Source of the DNA: Entophlyctis helioformis
Lineage: Eukaryota; Chytridiomycota; Chytridiomycetes; Chytridiales; Chytriomycetaceae
Assembly: GCA_025526915.1 (NCBI GenBank)
Contig: JAHLKH010000009.1
Location: 62,001-126,000, forward strand
Direction: 5' to 3'
Length of the DNA: 64,000 nucleotides
The position numbers and the translations under genes were made by a program. The notes below the pieces were generated by a model, which saw only the letters and a list, made by a program, of their open reading frames with translations, did not search any database and was not told the DNA's origin. Below, one piece after another: positions 12,501 to 24,056 of the stretch (position 1 is the first letter of the stretch; the number at the start of each line of letters is the position of its first letter).

Positions 12501-12959
12501 GTCCATTGGTTGACCGCCCACACCGCAACATGTTGGCATGCACTTGACTCGCACAACATGACGCAGCTGGAGCTTCCCGAGCGCACCACTCTACAAAATG
12601 AGGCGCCATCCAAGGGCGGCAAGGTGATATCTGCGCTGCAAGGCGCGCTAGACTTTGCGTTATCAGAGGAGAGCGACGACGTGTATGTCTCGTCCGACTT
12701 TATGGGCGATCTTGGCGTTGGGCTGGGGAGCGACGCACTTTCCGTCAATGACGGCCAGCGCAAGAAACTGTCTGCCGATACACGCCAAGGCGCTGGCCGA
12801 AGCGATCCAGCAGTGCAGGCGTCGCGCAGCAGCAATCTGGCTGGCGGCAAGGGCTCGATGGCATCGTCGTCCTCCACGCGTGCATCTCGCAACGACAAGC
12901 TGAACGAAGCCAGCTTTCCGAGCAGCACCTCGGGGATGGCCAAGGGCAGATACGCATGA
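9560..12959 (+). CDS. Kinesin-2 motor subunit (KIF3A / FLA10 type)
   Basis: Six exons: 9560-9757, 9843-9921, 10023-10640, 10808-10841, 11007-12444 and 12567-12959. They sum to 2,760 nt (919 residues). The N-terminal motor domain has the P-loop [10 protein letters not shown] (across an intron), switch [12 protein letters not shown] and switch [17 protein letters not shown]. The neck reads [20 protein letters not shown], diagnostic of kinesin-2 rather than kinesin-1. An acidic, then long coiled-coil stalk ends in [14 protein letters not shown] and a tail [20 protein letters not shown], which resembles the KIF3A C-terminal end. Kinesin-2 drives anterograde intraflagellar transport as a heterotrimer with a second motor and KAP3; neither partner is in this window. 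Intron 1 has a GC donor (9758-9759), fixed by reading frame: [13 protein letters not shown]. Intron 3 carries a CA-rich repeat near 10690-10745. Confidence 0.95.
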
Positions 12960-13050
12960 GTCCATGGTTGGAAGGCTGTTGTCGTGAGCGGGGCAATGAA
13001 GTCTGTTTTTTCGGACGCATCGACAACCCGTTTGATCGGACAAGCGCAGT

Positions 13051-16000
13051 ATGGACTCGCTTGCAGACTACGACAGCGAGCCGCCTTTGTCACAGGTGTC
13101 TGAGAGGACGTCTGCGGCGCAAACGCCGACGCCAAAGCCTGCCTATGCAGGCACACCTCTATCCGCATCAGCCCATGCGGCCGTGGAGGACCTTGTCATG
13201 TCTGCGGCAGGTTGGTTCGAGTGTGCGGCACTGTCTGCAGGCTTGGTTGAACTGACGGCGCACTGTCCTCCTTCTTCTTGGCTTCTGGAGCAGACGACGA
13301 CCGCTGCATGACCCCGACGCCTTCCCAGCCTGGCAGAACCCAGGGACAAGCAAGTGCCCCAGCAGTCTCGCCGGCAGTCCCGCCGGCAGTCTCGCCAGCA
13401 GTCTCTCAGACAACCGCAGATACGGACGGCGATGCGGACGGCGATCAAGAGATGGTTCAGGCCCACGCAGAAAAGGATGCCCTTCTTGAGGCGGTCCCCA
13501 GCGTCGCCGAGCCTGCAGCGAAAGCAGCAGAGGCCGGTCTTGATGGCGACGACGCACACGCAATGGACATGGATCCACCCCTCTCTGGCGTCTTTCAGCG
13601 CAGTGTGGACGACGCCGGTGCTGCTGCTGAGCCGGCCGATCTGTGTTCGGACAAACAGCAACAGTCGCAGGTGCTTCGTGTCGAGCCGATAAGCCAGAGC
13701 AGCAGCTGGAGCAGCGATGGTACCGAATGTAGCAGCACAACCAGGCCGGCCACAGCTGCACGTTCAACCCCGCCTGTTGCGGAGACTGTGGTGGCTGACA
13801 CCAGTGACGACGTCCATGACGACCGCCACCCGACGCACGACGACACCGCAATCGTCAGTGTTTCTGCTGAGCACACCGACGTTGCGGCCAGCCAAAAGGC
13901 CAGCCAGTCTGCCTTGATGGCCGGCGAGTCTGTTATCGAGCCTGTATGCTTGTCTGCGAGCCCCATAGCCAAGGGCATCAACTCGCAACGTTTGGATGCC
14001 AACGCGGATGCCGATGCCGGCGCGGATGCTGATCCAGACGTATCCGAATGTGTTGCTGGCGAAGCTCGCGGAACACCACGCCCGTCGCAGACTCTCGCAG
14101 CCGATCTTCTTCTGCTCCAGGCAGTATCAGACGCTCGCATGGACTCGGCATCCAATCTCTTGTCGGCCGCCATGTCCGCATGTGCTGCACACGACGGCAT
14201 TAGCGAACGCGGCGATGGTTTCGCAAGCGACCACGGAAGCAGATTTGCCAGAAGCAGCGCATACCCTTCGTCCGACGCCTTCAGTCCTCACGATTATCCA
14301 CCCTACGAGTTTCAGTCGCAGGAGCTGCTCTCTCAGGAGCTTCTGTCATCGCAGGACCTTCATGTCGAGGCAGACCTGCTGCGCAGCCCGTCGCCGACCG
14401 CTACATCGACACCTCCAGCGCCGGACGCGTTCCTCACGGGGCTCCGCACCATGGTGGACGCAGCCGCCCTTGCCTCTGCAGAGTACCGCGACCTTAAAAT
14501 GTCGTGGACCAAGGATCGGAAGCTGCTAGAGTCCAAGCTTGCTGCCGCCGAGGCCCGATTCGAGCAAAGCCAATCGCTCGGCGCGTCGCTCCAGAATCAA
14601 GTTAGCATGCTCGAAGCAGACCTGTCAAGCCATGCAGCGTACACGGCCAGACTTGAACGGGACATTGAGCGTCTTGGAAAGTCAGAAGCCATGCAAGGCC
14701 GGATGGCGGCCGGGATCAAGGCGTTGTTCGCCGAGTTCAAGACAATCAGGCAGGCGCTGGCTTCGGCCAAGGAGCAGTTGGGCGTCTTGCCCCAGGAAAT
14801 CCTTGGCCAGGCAGCCGAGGCAATGGATGTGATCAAGACCTCCGGCACTGCTGCCTTTGAAAAGTCAGAGGTACGCCCACCACCATTGATTGTGGCATCG
14901 GGCATCTTGTAAAGGATCTGCTGGATACTGACAAACGCTTCGCTCCATGCGTTTCTGCTCCTCGTGTTTGCATGCATGTGGGCCAGGCTCTCTGTGCGCA
15001 ACTGGCTGAAATGTCCAGAGTGTCCATGGAGATGCGGGCAGATCTTGAGCGAGCCCAAGAGCAGGTCGCACTTCTCGCGGCGCAACGCGACGACGCTCAT
15101 TCTCAACTCGGCAGCCTGCGCTGCGTCCTCAACGTTGCGCATGATCGCTTCATTCGACACACATCTCGGCTCACTGGCCAGCTCCAAGCACAAAACACCG
15201 ATCATGCCGATCTCGAGTCGTCCATGGCTGCCATTCAGTCTGCGCTGCAAGAGGAGCAGAGCAAGTGCCAGGCGGCAGAGCGCCGAATTGAAGAGCTTGG
15301 CGTTGCCCTCGAACAAGCCAATCGCCGTGCTTTGGACGCCGAGGAGGACGGCCAGGCGAGACTGAAGGCGCAGTCGATGCTCAGCCAGTCGCTCAGCAGC
15401 ACAGAGAGCCACATGGTTGTCCTGCAGGCGTCGCTTAACGAATGTCAGGCCGAGCTTGAGCAGACCCGCACGGAACGAGACGCCGCCGCGGATCAAGCAC
15501 GCACCATGTCCGACTCGTGGAGGTCTCGTGAGGCAGAGTACGTCTTTCGTGTCAACCAGCTCAGCCTCGAAGCCAAAGCAAGCAGCGACAAGGCCGAGGG
15601 TCTCCAGAGCACCCTGGACAATGCCACGGAGCAACTGCGACTGGCCATGAAGGACGTGAATGCTGCCCGCAACGATGCCCACGATTGGGAAGCCAAGTGC
15701 GCGAGCATGCAGGATGCGCTTTCAGCCATGACTGCGCACAAGGAGTCTGAGCATGCTTCGCTGCAGCGTGTCTCGACGGAGCTTGAAGCAGCAGAGGCCC
15801 GACTTGCAGAGGCGAACGAAAAGCTTGCTGCCCAGATCGATGCTTCAGCCGCAGCCGACCAGGTAATTGCAGAGATCAACGCGACCATGGAACAGACGCG
15901 CGCAGACATGTTGAGGCAAGAAGCGGCAGCGGCAGCCGAGATTGCAGCCCTTTGTCAAGCCAAGGTCGGACTCGAACAGCAACACGCTGCTGCTCTTTCC

Positions 16001-18678
16001 AAAGTGTCGCTTCTTGAGACAGAGCGCGAGGATTTGATGGCCGAGCTCAAGGCACACAACTCGCGTATTCAAGAACTCGAATCGGCATATACTTCGAATG
16101 CCGACCAAATCCAGCAGCACGTCCAAGAGTCGGAAAAGCTCACTGCGCAGGTAGCATCCCTTGAAGCTGCCCTCGCGGCCGCCCGGGAGCAAGCAGACGC
16201 CAGCGCCAGCACTGCCGCAGACGCCGCATGCCAGATTGCAAAGCTGGACGACGCCATGGCGCTTTTAACTGAGCAGCATGCCCAGCTGAACGCAGAGCTC
16301 GAAGATGTGCGCGCAGAACTGGCAAACGAGCAAGAACGCGGCAAGACTCTTGCTGCACAGCACGCCGCAGACCAGCAGCGGATCGCCGATGAGCATGTTG
16401 CTGCCATTGCTGCCGCTCAAGCTGCCGCTCGCGCTTGCCAAGATGATCTCGACATGGCGCAATCCGAGGTCATCAGGCTCACCAACAGCAACGACGAGCT
16501 TGCGAAGGGACTCGAGCGTACTGTGGCAGACAACGCCGCCCGCATCAGCCAGCTGGAGGCCATGCTGGCCGCCGAGACCGATGAGCGCAATGCATCGCTC
16601 AGGGCACTCGAATCTCTGCGCGAGAGTCTCGCTGCTGCTGTTTCCGAGCAGGATCTGCTGAAAGCGGCCAGGCTTGAGGCGCAGGAGATGCTGGAAGCGG
16701 CACTTCGCGAAAAGCAGTCTTTGGAGCATCTCATTGAGACGCATCGATCCCGTGTCGCTGAGATGGAGCAAGATGCAGCAGAGAAGGACGCACGCCTCGA
16801 TGTTTCGACCTTGGAGTTGCAGAGTCTCCGGCAGCAAGTCTCGGATGCCAAGGATTCTGCGTTGGCTGCCGAAGCACGCGTGCAAGAGCGCGATGTATTG
16901 GTTCAAGCGGCAGATGCCGAGTCTCTGAAGCTGCGCCAGCAGTTGGCAACTGCCGAGTCGCAACGCGAGACGCTGCAAGCCCTGCTGGATGACAAGAGCA
17001 AGGCGATAGAGGACCTGGCGATCGCGCAGGACAGTGCTGTCCGTGACCGGCTGGCTGCAAAGGCCAAGTTCGACGAGCTGGCCGCCGTCGTGTCTGGTCT
17101 GCTGACAGAAAAGGCAGATGTCCAAGAAAGGCTTGCGCGCATGGAAAGCACTCTGGACGAATCCGAGACACGCATCAAGGCGAACAACGACAAGCACATG
17201 CAGGAGCAGGCCGCCCTCAAGGAGATCATTGCAAGTCTCCGTGAGCAAAACCAGGAAGCTGTCAAGAGCAACGCAAGCATCAAGATGGAGAATCAGGTGC
17301 TGAGCCGCAAGATCGACATGTATCGGTCCAAGGAGCTCGAACAAGCCATGCGCACTCCGGCTGGGCCAACCTCAACGGCAGCTGCTTCAAGTGCTGTCAA
17401 TGCGGCGGCTGCAAATCCAGACTTTGGCGCCAATGCCGACGGTGAGCCGCCACTTTCAGGCTCGAGCGTCTGGGACAACAGATCGAACGTACCCTCGCAG
17501 ACGACTGCCAGTCAAGGTCAGTGATCGTTTCCACAGCCAGTGACCATCAACTGCGCTGGCTCACCCATCCTGTCTCTTACCGCATATCAGAGCTCCGACT
17601 GCAGGTCCTTGGCCAGAAACGCCACGGACTGCAGTCTGCAAGAGCCGACCAGACTCCGGCGAAGAAGCGTGTCAGGGGCGATCTGGGTAGGTGACTCGAT
17701 ATCTGAACGCTGAATCGACTGGCCAGAGACGGTGTGGGACTGACTTTAGGGGGCGTTCGCGTGTTGATTGCGTGTACATGCGCTCTGCTCTGGCACGTGC
17801 GCAACTTCACATCACGTTTGTGCTCTGTCTGTTGTAGTTGGTGGTGGCCAGGCGACATCAACGCCGGGGTCGGTGCGCCGGAGCCGCCAGGCGAATGCCA
17901 AGATTCTGATCTGCTTCTCAGGATTTAAGGAAGGCACACCGTACAATACGGCATTGAAAAAGGCAAGCCCTGACATGCAACCGTTATGCAGGGACGATGG
18001 ACTGCCCAATGATGGCTGTGACTGACGGCTGGTTTCGCGTTGGCCATTGCCATGGCAGGATCTGGTTGCCGCCATCAAGAAACTTCCCGATGCGACGTTC
18101 CTGATGGGCTCAACGTCCAACTATGATTCGCGCATCAGTACGTGCACCATCGCTCCTTGTCGCACCTTTGTAATGTAGCTGTCGTATGCATCTCGCGCTC
18201 GTGCTGACATGGACGTGCCGCCACAGCGCACATGATTGCCCCTCAAGGATCGCGCACGCTCAAAACGTTTGCAGCAAGCCTGATGTCGACATGGCTTATT
18301 CATGACCCCAACTGGATTCTTGATTCAGCGAGCAAGGGTGTGTGGCTTCCAGAGACCAAGTACGGGTTCCGCAACACGGTGAACCCGATCCAAGGGAAAA
18401 GGTTTTTCCTCGCCCCGTCGTTCCTGGAATGCCCCAAGACCAAGGATTTCCGCCAGGAGTATCTCAAGTGTTTGGTTCTGGAGTGTTCGCACGGGTCCTT
18501 TGTGGAAAAGGCCGACGAGGCCGACTATGTGATCCGGTCTGATAGCGACACGACGGCGTTTGATGGCATTCCAGTGCTGGACTGGAACGCGTTCATTGCG
18601 CTTATCCCGCACTCGTCTCCCGCGCCGCAGTTTGCATCCCAGCAGGTTCTGCCACCAACAGCCTCACAGGCAGTTTAA
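13051..18678 (+). CDS. Large coiled-coil protein with C-terminal tandem BRCT domains
   Basis: Seven exons: 13051-13210, 13294-14870, 14987-17516, 17591-17686, 17838-17962, 18059-18137 and 18227-18678. They sum to 5,019 nt (1,672 residues), every junction in phase. Residues 1 to about 450 are low-complexity, rich in Ser, Ala and Asp, with many SQ/TQ pairs. About 450-1400 is one long coiled coil rich in Ala, Glu and Gln. The end carries two BRCT-like units: AKILICFSGFKEGTPYNTAL, THMIAPQGSRTLKTFAASL, then WLIHDPNWILDSASKGVWLP and GKRFFLAPSFLECPKTKDF. BRCT pairs usually bind phosphopeptides in DNA-damage or mitotic complexes, so a nuclear scaffold is plausible. The RTLKT motif and following Trp are clear. 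Intron 5 is GC-AG (donor 17963-17964). I do not recognise an ortholog. It begins 91 bp after the kinesin stop. Confidence 0.85.
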
Positions 18679-18860
18679 GCTGTGCTGCCGGTGCATCGAG
18701 TGCTTGGGCAGACTGCAGCAAAGTGGCGGCGTGTTTTGGACAATGGGAGCGATTGGATGGGGCCATGCGCGAGATCTGGTGAATGTGCAACGGCTTGGCA
18801 ACACTAAAAGAACTCCCATTTTGAATTCGCGCATGTTGTATAGGAGCAAGAAGAAAAGGA

Positions 18861-19590
18861 TCACCGCGCTTGCGTTGGTGCGTTCTGCTGGCAGCATCCG
18901 CCAGCGGCTTTGTTGACGGCGCCCTTGCCGGCCAGCTTGATGGTGTCGTTGGAGTTGACTTCGGTGTCGCGAGTAATCTTGAGCACTGTCGATCCGCCCA
19001 GCATTGTCAGTTGGCCACTTGCACGACCCCATCACGAGCAGCAATCACTTGGCACGCGGCCTTTGCGCTTACCATACGTGTCATTGGTGGCAGGTTTGCG
19101 CACGCCCTGGACGACGTTGCGGGTGATGAGCGTTGCAGCGTCCTTGGCGATCCGAACGAGCTTGCTGATCTCTTCGGGCGACTCCACGTCCTGTAATCAT
19201 CGCACCGCATTCAACAGACAGACAGGCAGACAGACAGAATGGCGGGCAGCGCCAGCCAGCATGCAACATGTGAGCATTGGCGGATGGCAGTGTAGGCAGT
19301 CTGCTTCAGACTGTAGCGCACCTTGTTCTTGAGAAACTCTTGCCGAGTGTACCGGGCAGCGTCTGTCAGGGTTGGCATTCAGGCGTTGCGTGTGAGTAGC
19401 CTGCCTGGCAGCCAAGCTGAGAGCCAGCCAGCCAGCCAGCCAGACAACCAGAGGGAAGGCCTTGCAGCAGTGTCTGCATCGGCTGTGCTCTGCACTCACT
19501 GGCAATCTGCAGAGCATCGCCCTGGAAGGTCTTGCGCTGCGCACGCAGAAGCGCACGGAAGGACGCCAGAGTTTGGGTTTTGGTTGTCAT
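18861..19590 (-). CDS. MZM1: LYR-motif complex III assembly factor (MZM1 / LYRM7)
   Basis: Four exons: 19590-19500, 19362-19322, 19190-19073 and 18985-18861. They total 375 nt and encode 124 residues. The start MTTKTQTLASFRALLRAQRK is followed by TFQGDALQIA, then ARYTRQEFLKNK and ITRNVVQGVRKPA, and the protein ends in QQNAPTQAR. This is the LYRM7/MZM1 pattern, in which a short helix pair ends in R-x-x-VVQG and a conserved APT-x-x terminus (human LYRM7 ends in DAPTQKQ). In the matrix the family chaperones the Rieske iron-sulfur protein before it enters complex III. The first tripeptide of the LYR motif is degenerate here (SFRALLR). Introns 1 and 2 contain tetranucleotide repeats (GCCA)n near 19425 and (GACA)n near 19214. 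It is head-to-head with ATP12. Confidence 0.88.
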
Positions 19591-19666
19591 GTGCGTTGGA
19601 AACCTCGGCATGTCTCTGGCAACCCGTGTTGGCTCGCTTGCGTTTGCCCACAGTGCGGCCGCGGCC

Positions 19667-20798
19667 ATGCGCCTGTCGTCGGTAGCGGCGCTGTCAGCAT
19701 GCGCTGCTGCAACCACTCTTGCCGCCCGCACCGCCCAGGCCCCGCTCAACGGCGGTCTTCCCTCGCTACGCCGCAGTGCACATGGACGTGCTGGTGATCA
19801 GAGCCGCAGCGTCGCTCCTTGTCGCTCGCCGCAAGCCCGTCGCAAAGTGCGACAGTGTCGCAGGACGACGCTGACGCTGTCGAAGCATCGCCGACCGAGG
19901 CCGAGATGACGCAGCAGGAAAAGGTTGCCAAGGCCAAGCTCAACCGCTTCTGGAAGAAGGTGACCGTTGGCACGACGCCTGCTGGATTCTCGGTGCTGTT
20001 GGACGGCCGCGCGCTCAAGACGCCTGACGGCAACCTGGTTGCCATTCCGCTCACCAAGCCAGCTCTGGCCGCCCTGACGGCTGCCGAGTGGGAGGGTCAG
20101 GAGCGCCAGCTCAAGTCGTATTCGTTGCCCATGGTATGCCGCTCGCGATCGCCTGGCAGCTTGGCTGAGATGTGGCTGAGATCTGATGAACCCACTCGCC
20201 ATGGCAGACGTCCATTATTGTCCGAGCGGTGGACTCGTTCAAGGATCCAGAGATCCGCCAAGGTGTCATTGACAAGCTGATCAGCTACGTGCACACGGAT
20301 TCTGTCTGGTACGAGCGGCGTGCGCCTGCTTCTGCGTCGCACATGGTGGATTGTGGAGTATGGTGGTGGTTCTGACGAGTTCTCTCTGCCAGCTACCAAC
20401 AGAGCTACCCAGACTCGTTTGTCCAGCTGCAAAATCAGTACTGGCAGCCGCTGATCGAGTGGCTCAAGGCCGAGCACAACCTGGAGATCAAGACCACCGA
20501 CGGCATTCTCAGCGTGCGCCAGACCGACGAGGTCGTTGCGTATCTGCGCAACATGGTGGCTCAGTTTGACGACATCAAGCTGGCTGCATTTGAAAAGGCT
20601 GTTATGCGCAGCAAGTCCTTTATCATTGGCCTTGCGCTGGTCGAGCGTCACATCAACGTCGAGTTTGCCGCCATTGCTGGCCGCCTCGAGGTCATCCACC
20701 AGATTAATAGATGGGGCGAGGTGGAGGACACGCACGACACGGACCGCGAGGAGATGAAGCGCCAGCTTGGCGCGGCCGCCTGTGCTGTTTTGCAATAA
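19667..20798 (+). CDS. ATP12: F1-ATPase assembly chaperone ATP12
   Basis: The mature part is clear. One exon ending at 20133 gives KLNRFWKKVTVGTTPAGFSV, LLDGRALKTPDGNLVAIPLT and AALTAAEWEGQ. Exon 20208-20308 gives TSIIVRAVDSFKDPEI and exon 20393-20798 gives QYWQPLIEWLKAEHNLEIKT and KSFIIGLALVERHINVEFA. These are the ATP12 (ATPAF2) signatures, including the TDSVCY segment formed across an intron. ATP12 binds the alpha subunit of mitochondrial F1 during assembly. The first exon is uncertain: an ATG at 19667 opens a positively charged, Ala-rich leader typical of mitochondrial import, but a frame change before 19815 needs an unresolved intron (a donor at about 19682 would give MRLSS|PQRRSLSLAAS). 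The start is about 76 bp from the MZM1 start. Confidence 0.88.
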
Positions 20799-20986
20799 GG
20801 CTGTTGTCTTGCCAGCTCAATGAATCCTTGTCGCTGTGGAGGCTTTCTGCCAGACAGACCTGCAGCCAATGCATGCATCACGTTTATTCATGGATGCGTC
20901 GCATCCGCAATTCAAACTCGTCCGTGTCTAGGTCCAAGGCCAGACGCTACACAAGGCACGATCCGATCCGCGACTATCAGCGTGGC

Positions 20987-22372
20987 CTATGCCTGCAAAC
21001 CCTGCCGGCATCTGGCGTGCACATCATGTGCGGAACGAGCGCGTCGCAGTACCAAGAATGGACGGGTCTGCGACGGATACAGCGGAGCCGGCCCTTCTCC
21101 AGGCGGCGGCGGCGGTCCCATTGGAAATGCAGCCAGAGGCGGCGCAGCAGCTTTTGCTTTGCCCTTGCTTGACGGTGCCAAGGACGCTTCTGACGCCGCT
21201 GCGACAGCCTGGCTTTTGGCGTGTGCTTCCGCATGCGACTCTACAGGCAAGTAGGTGGTTTAGCCAAACAATAGGTGGCCACATTCAAAATAGCGTAGTA
21301 CGTACGTGGTGGCTGGACATAGCTGCGCCGCTTTGTATGCGCAGTGTTGTTGTTGCTGCCATTGTGTGCCGCTTGAGTGCCTGCTGCTGCAGATCCAGAT
21401 CCAGATCCAGACGGCCCGCCTGCTGCCGCTGATCGATCGGGTCTGCCCTTGTTGTCTCCGCCCTGGTAGGACTTTGGTTTCTCATGGCGCAATGGGCACG
21501 TCTCGCCACGCTTGCATGTGCCTCGAAGGAAAAAGGAACAGATCATGGTGCGGCTCTTTTGTTGCTGCTGGTCCTGGCTCTGGTACGGCTCTCCTCCCTT
21601 TCGTGCAAGTTTTTTGAGGACTTCCTTGGCTGCAGACTCTGCTCGTCCGTGGTTGACCACCTTGTTGTCGCCCATCTGGATGAGCAGCTCGCTCGTGTCA
21701 GTCGATGCATTCGGCATCCGAGTTCAAGCACGATCCAGCAGTTGCATGGATGGACTCTGCACGCTGTATGCCCGCTGCACACACCTGCTCCTCCATGTTG
21801 CGCACGTGGTACAGGGTGTTGACTTGGTCGGTTGGCATGGCACCCTTGGAATCCAGGACCGAGTCTCTGATCTTGGTGGAAATGCCTGCCAGTGATCAGG
21901 CAAACCGCCCAGGGTCAGTGTCGGCAACAACGCCGTGGCCGATGCACGGCAGGCAGACTCGCAGCCGCTGGCATCCACTTGCCATAGTCCAGATCCAGCA
22001 TGCAGCACTGGCAAGCATTCTTGATCTTGGCGCACGTCTGGCAGATCTCAGTCTTCTTCCAGCGCATGCCTTCGCCGGGCGACCACTTGAAGACGGTAAA
22101 GGGCCGAGCGCACACCTTGCACTCTTGGCCAAAGTCCTTGCGCAGCATGCGCAGGTACGGGTTGCTGCCCAGGCACGGCTCACACTGGCAGTCCGTCGTT
22201 CGTCCAGTCCGTCCAGTCCGTCCAATCCGTCCAGTCCGACAGGGTATGTGTGCCGTGTCAGTGCCTGCAGTCGTCCATGTCCTCGTCTGCCGTGCTCATG
22301 CCACCAACCGCCAGCCCTTACCACAATGGGAAAGTCAGAGTCCTCCATGTCGTGCTTGAGGCCGACTTTGGC
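20987..22372 (-). CDS. SLT11: Slt11/RBM22-type spliceosome protein, apparently lacking the RRM
   Basis: The exon at 22372 gives [14 protein letters not shown], then [40 protein letters not shown] and [20 protein letters not shown], which are the N-terminal zinc-ribbon Cys pairs of RBM22/Slt11. After an intron comes [20 protein letters not shown], then a CCCH finger [20 protein letters not shown], and finally a proline-rich end with [12 protein letters not shown] and LYPSQTRPF, as in the RBM22 tail. RBM22 sits in the catalytic core of the activated spliceosome near the U6 ISL. The RRM normally between the CCCH finger and the proline tail is not encoded: the two are joined through about 55 low-complexity Gly/Ser/Ala/Asn residues and one intron (21241-21305). 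One intron has a GC donor (21982/21981). The first coding exon upstream of 22372 was not identified. The intron at about 22180-22319 carries a GTCCA repeat. Confidence 0.85.
22196..22238. repeat. GTCCA-type tandem repeat in SLT11 intron
   Basis: About four nine-base units (CCGTCCAGT, with one CCGTCCAAT) lie in the SLT11 intron immediately upstream of its 3' splice site (near 22190 on the - strand). Confidence 0.7.
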
Positions 22373-22615
22373 CTGTTAGCCATGCGAGTACCCAAAGGTC
22401 AGCCGCCTGCATGGCGAGCAGCCTGCAAGGCACATCTTCGAGCACGCCACCCACAAGTACGTGACTGTGTTGGTCGATTGGGAAAGTCACCGGCCCAAAT
22501 ATCGATGTGAGAAGTTGCTGGATGAAAGGCATGTCACGTGTAAAGCACGTGACTGGATGGCGGGCCAATCAGCGGCACATTCTCAAAAGACACTTTGCCG
22601 CAAACTTGGTCATCG

Positions 22616-23967
22616 ATGATGCCGGAATCGACCGCAGCACCAGCAGCAGCACCAGCAGCAGCACCAGCGGCCAGCGCCATTCCAGAGAATGCACCAGAGC
22701 ACTGTCCCGGTAGGCGGCTGCGACTGTGCTGCGAGCCATGGCTCTGCCGTGGCCGCTTCGTATGCCCATCCCGCTCTGCAGCGTGCCCCGCTGGCTGGCG
22801 CTGAGCATGCAAGCAAGCTGACGCTTGCAGCGGCTTGGCTTGAACGTGGACACACCTTGCTTGCCGAAACCAGGGCCCGAAAGCGAGCAGGCTGGCCAGG
22901 CCGATTCGTGCGCAGGATGCCCCAACCAGGCCGTGTGTGCAGCTGGCGGGCCAAAGGGGCCGGACCCAGCGATCGCCCTGATCAACGAGCGGATGGCGTC
23001 TGTGCGCTCTCGCATCCTGGTGCTGAGCGGCAAGGGTGGCGTGGGCAAGAGCACCGTCACAACCAATCTGTCGTGGGCACTCTCGTTCAATGACGATGTG
23101 CAGGTCGGTGTCATGGATCTCGACATTTGCGGGCCGTCTCTGCCCAAGATGCTCGGTCTGGAGGGCGAGCAGGTGCACCAGAGCAACAGCGGCTGGTCGC
23201 CCGTCTATGTCAGCGACAATCTGTCCGTCATGTCGATTGGGTTCATGCTGCCCAACCCCGACGAGGCCGTCATCTGGCGGGGTGCCAAGAAGAACGGTGT
23301 GTGGCAAGCGATCGTGGTCTTCAAGGACGCTGAAAGATGCCCTGCTTGTGGCTGACGCTTGCATGTGGCGATCCGGCGGCACAGGTCTTATCAAGCAGTT
23401 CCTCAAGGATGTCGACTGGGGCGATCTGGACTACATGGTTGTCGACACGCCTCCAGGCACGTCGGACGAGCACCTGTCAGCCGTGCAATATCTCAAAGAG
23501 AGTGGGCTGGACGGCGCTGTGATTGTAACGACACCGCAGGAGATGTCGCTGCAGGACGTGCGCAAGGAGATCAACTTTTGCAAGAAGGTCGGCGTTCCGA
23601 TCATCGGCGTCGTTGAGAACATGAGCGGGTTTGTGTGCCCAAAGTGCACCAAGGAGTCGCGCATCTTCGCCCCGTCAACAGGCGGTGCGGCCAAGATGGC
23701 TGCGTCGATGGACGTGCCCTTCCTGGGCTCCATCCCGATTGATCCACGCATTGGTAAGCAGGCATGGCTCTCTGGTCGGCTCGCTGGTTGGCTCGACGCC
23801 GCGTACTGACAGCCAGACTGGCCAAACCACGATTGAAAGGCATTTCATGCGACAGTGGACGCAGCTTCCTGGACGAGTTTCCCGAGTCCCCAGCCACGCA
23901 GGCGTATCTGCACATTGTGGACCAGATCAAGGCATATGTCGATGCCAAGCGCCATGTCGCGGAATGA
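22616..23967 (+). CDS. NBP35: Cytosolic Fe-S cluster scaffold NTPase NBP35 (NUBP1)
   Basis: Four exons: 22616-22709, 22874-23296, 23385-23753 and 23840-23967. They sum to 1,014 nt (337 residues). The N-terminal four-cysteine cluster is present: EHCPG then [14 protein letters not shown]. The deviant Walker A reads [20 protein letters not shown] and is followed by [25 protein letters not shown] and [14 protein letters not shown]. The C-terminal CPKC-type pair is in [15 protein letters not shown] and binds the bridging cluster with Cfd1. This is a complete, canonical NBP35 that assembles 4Fe-4S clusters for transfer to cytosolic and nuclear apoproteins. Two adjacent ATGs (22616 and 22619) are possible starts. 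The Ala/Pro repeat just after the start is low-complexity. SLT11 runs divergently from it. Confidence 0.95.
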
Positions 23968-24056
23968 ATGGCGTCATTTTGGTGTTACATTGCGTGTTAT
24001 TGTGGTTTCGCCAACAACAACCTTGACAGCTTCAACAGCCTCCCCCTCCAGCTGCA

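Noticed and set aside
16265..17344. 359-residue antisense open frame
   Set aside because: Lies opposite the coiled-coil exon 14987-17516; Leu/Arg/Cys composition is what the reverse complement of Glu/Ala/Gln codons gives.
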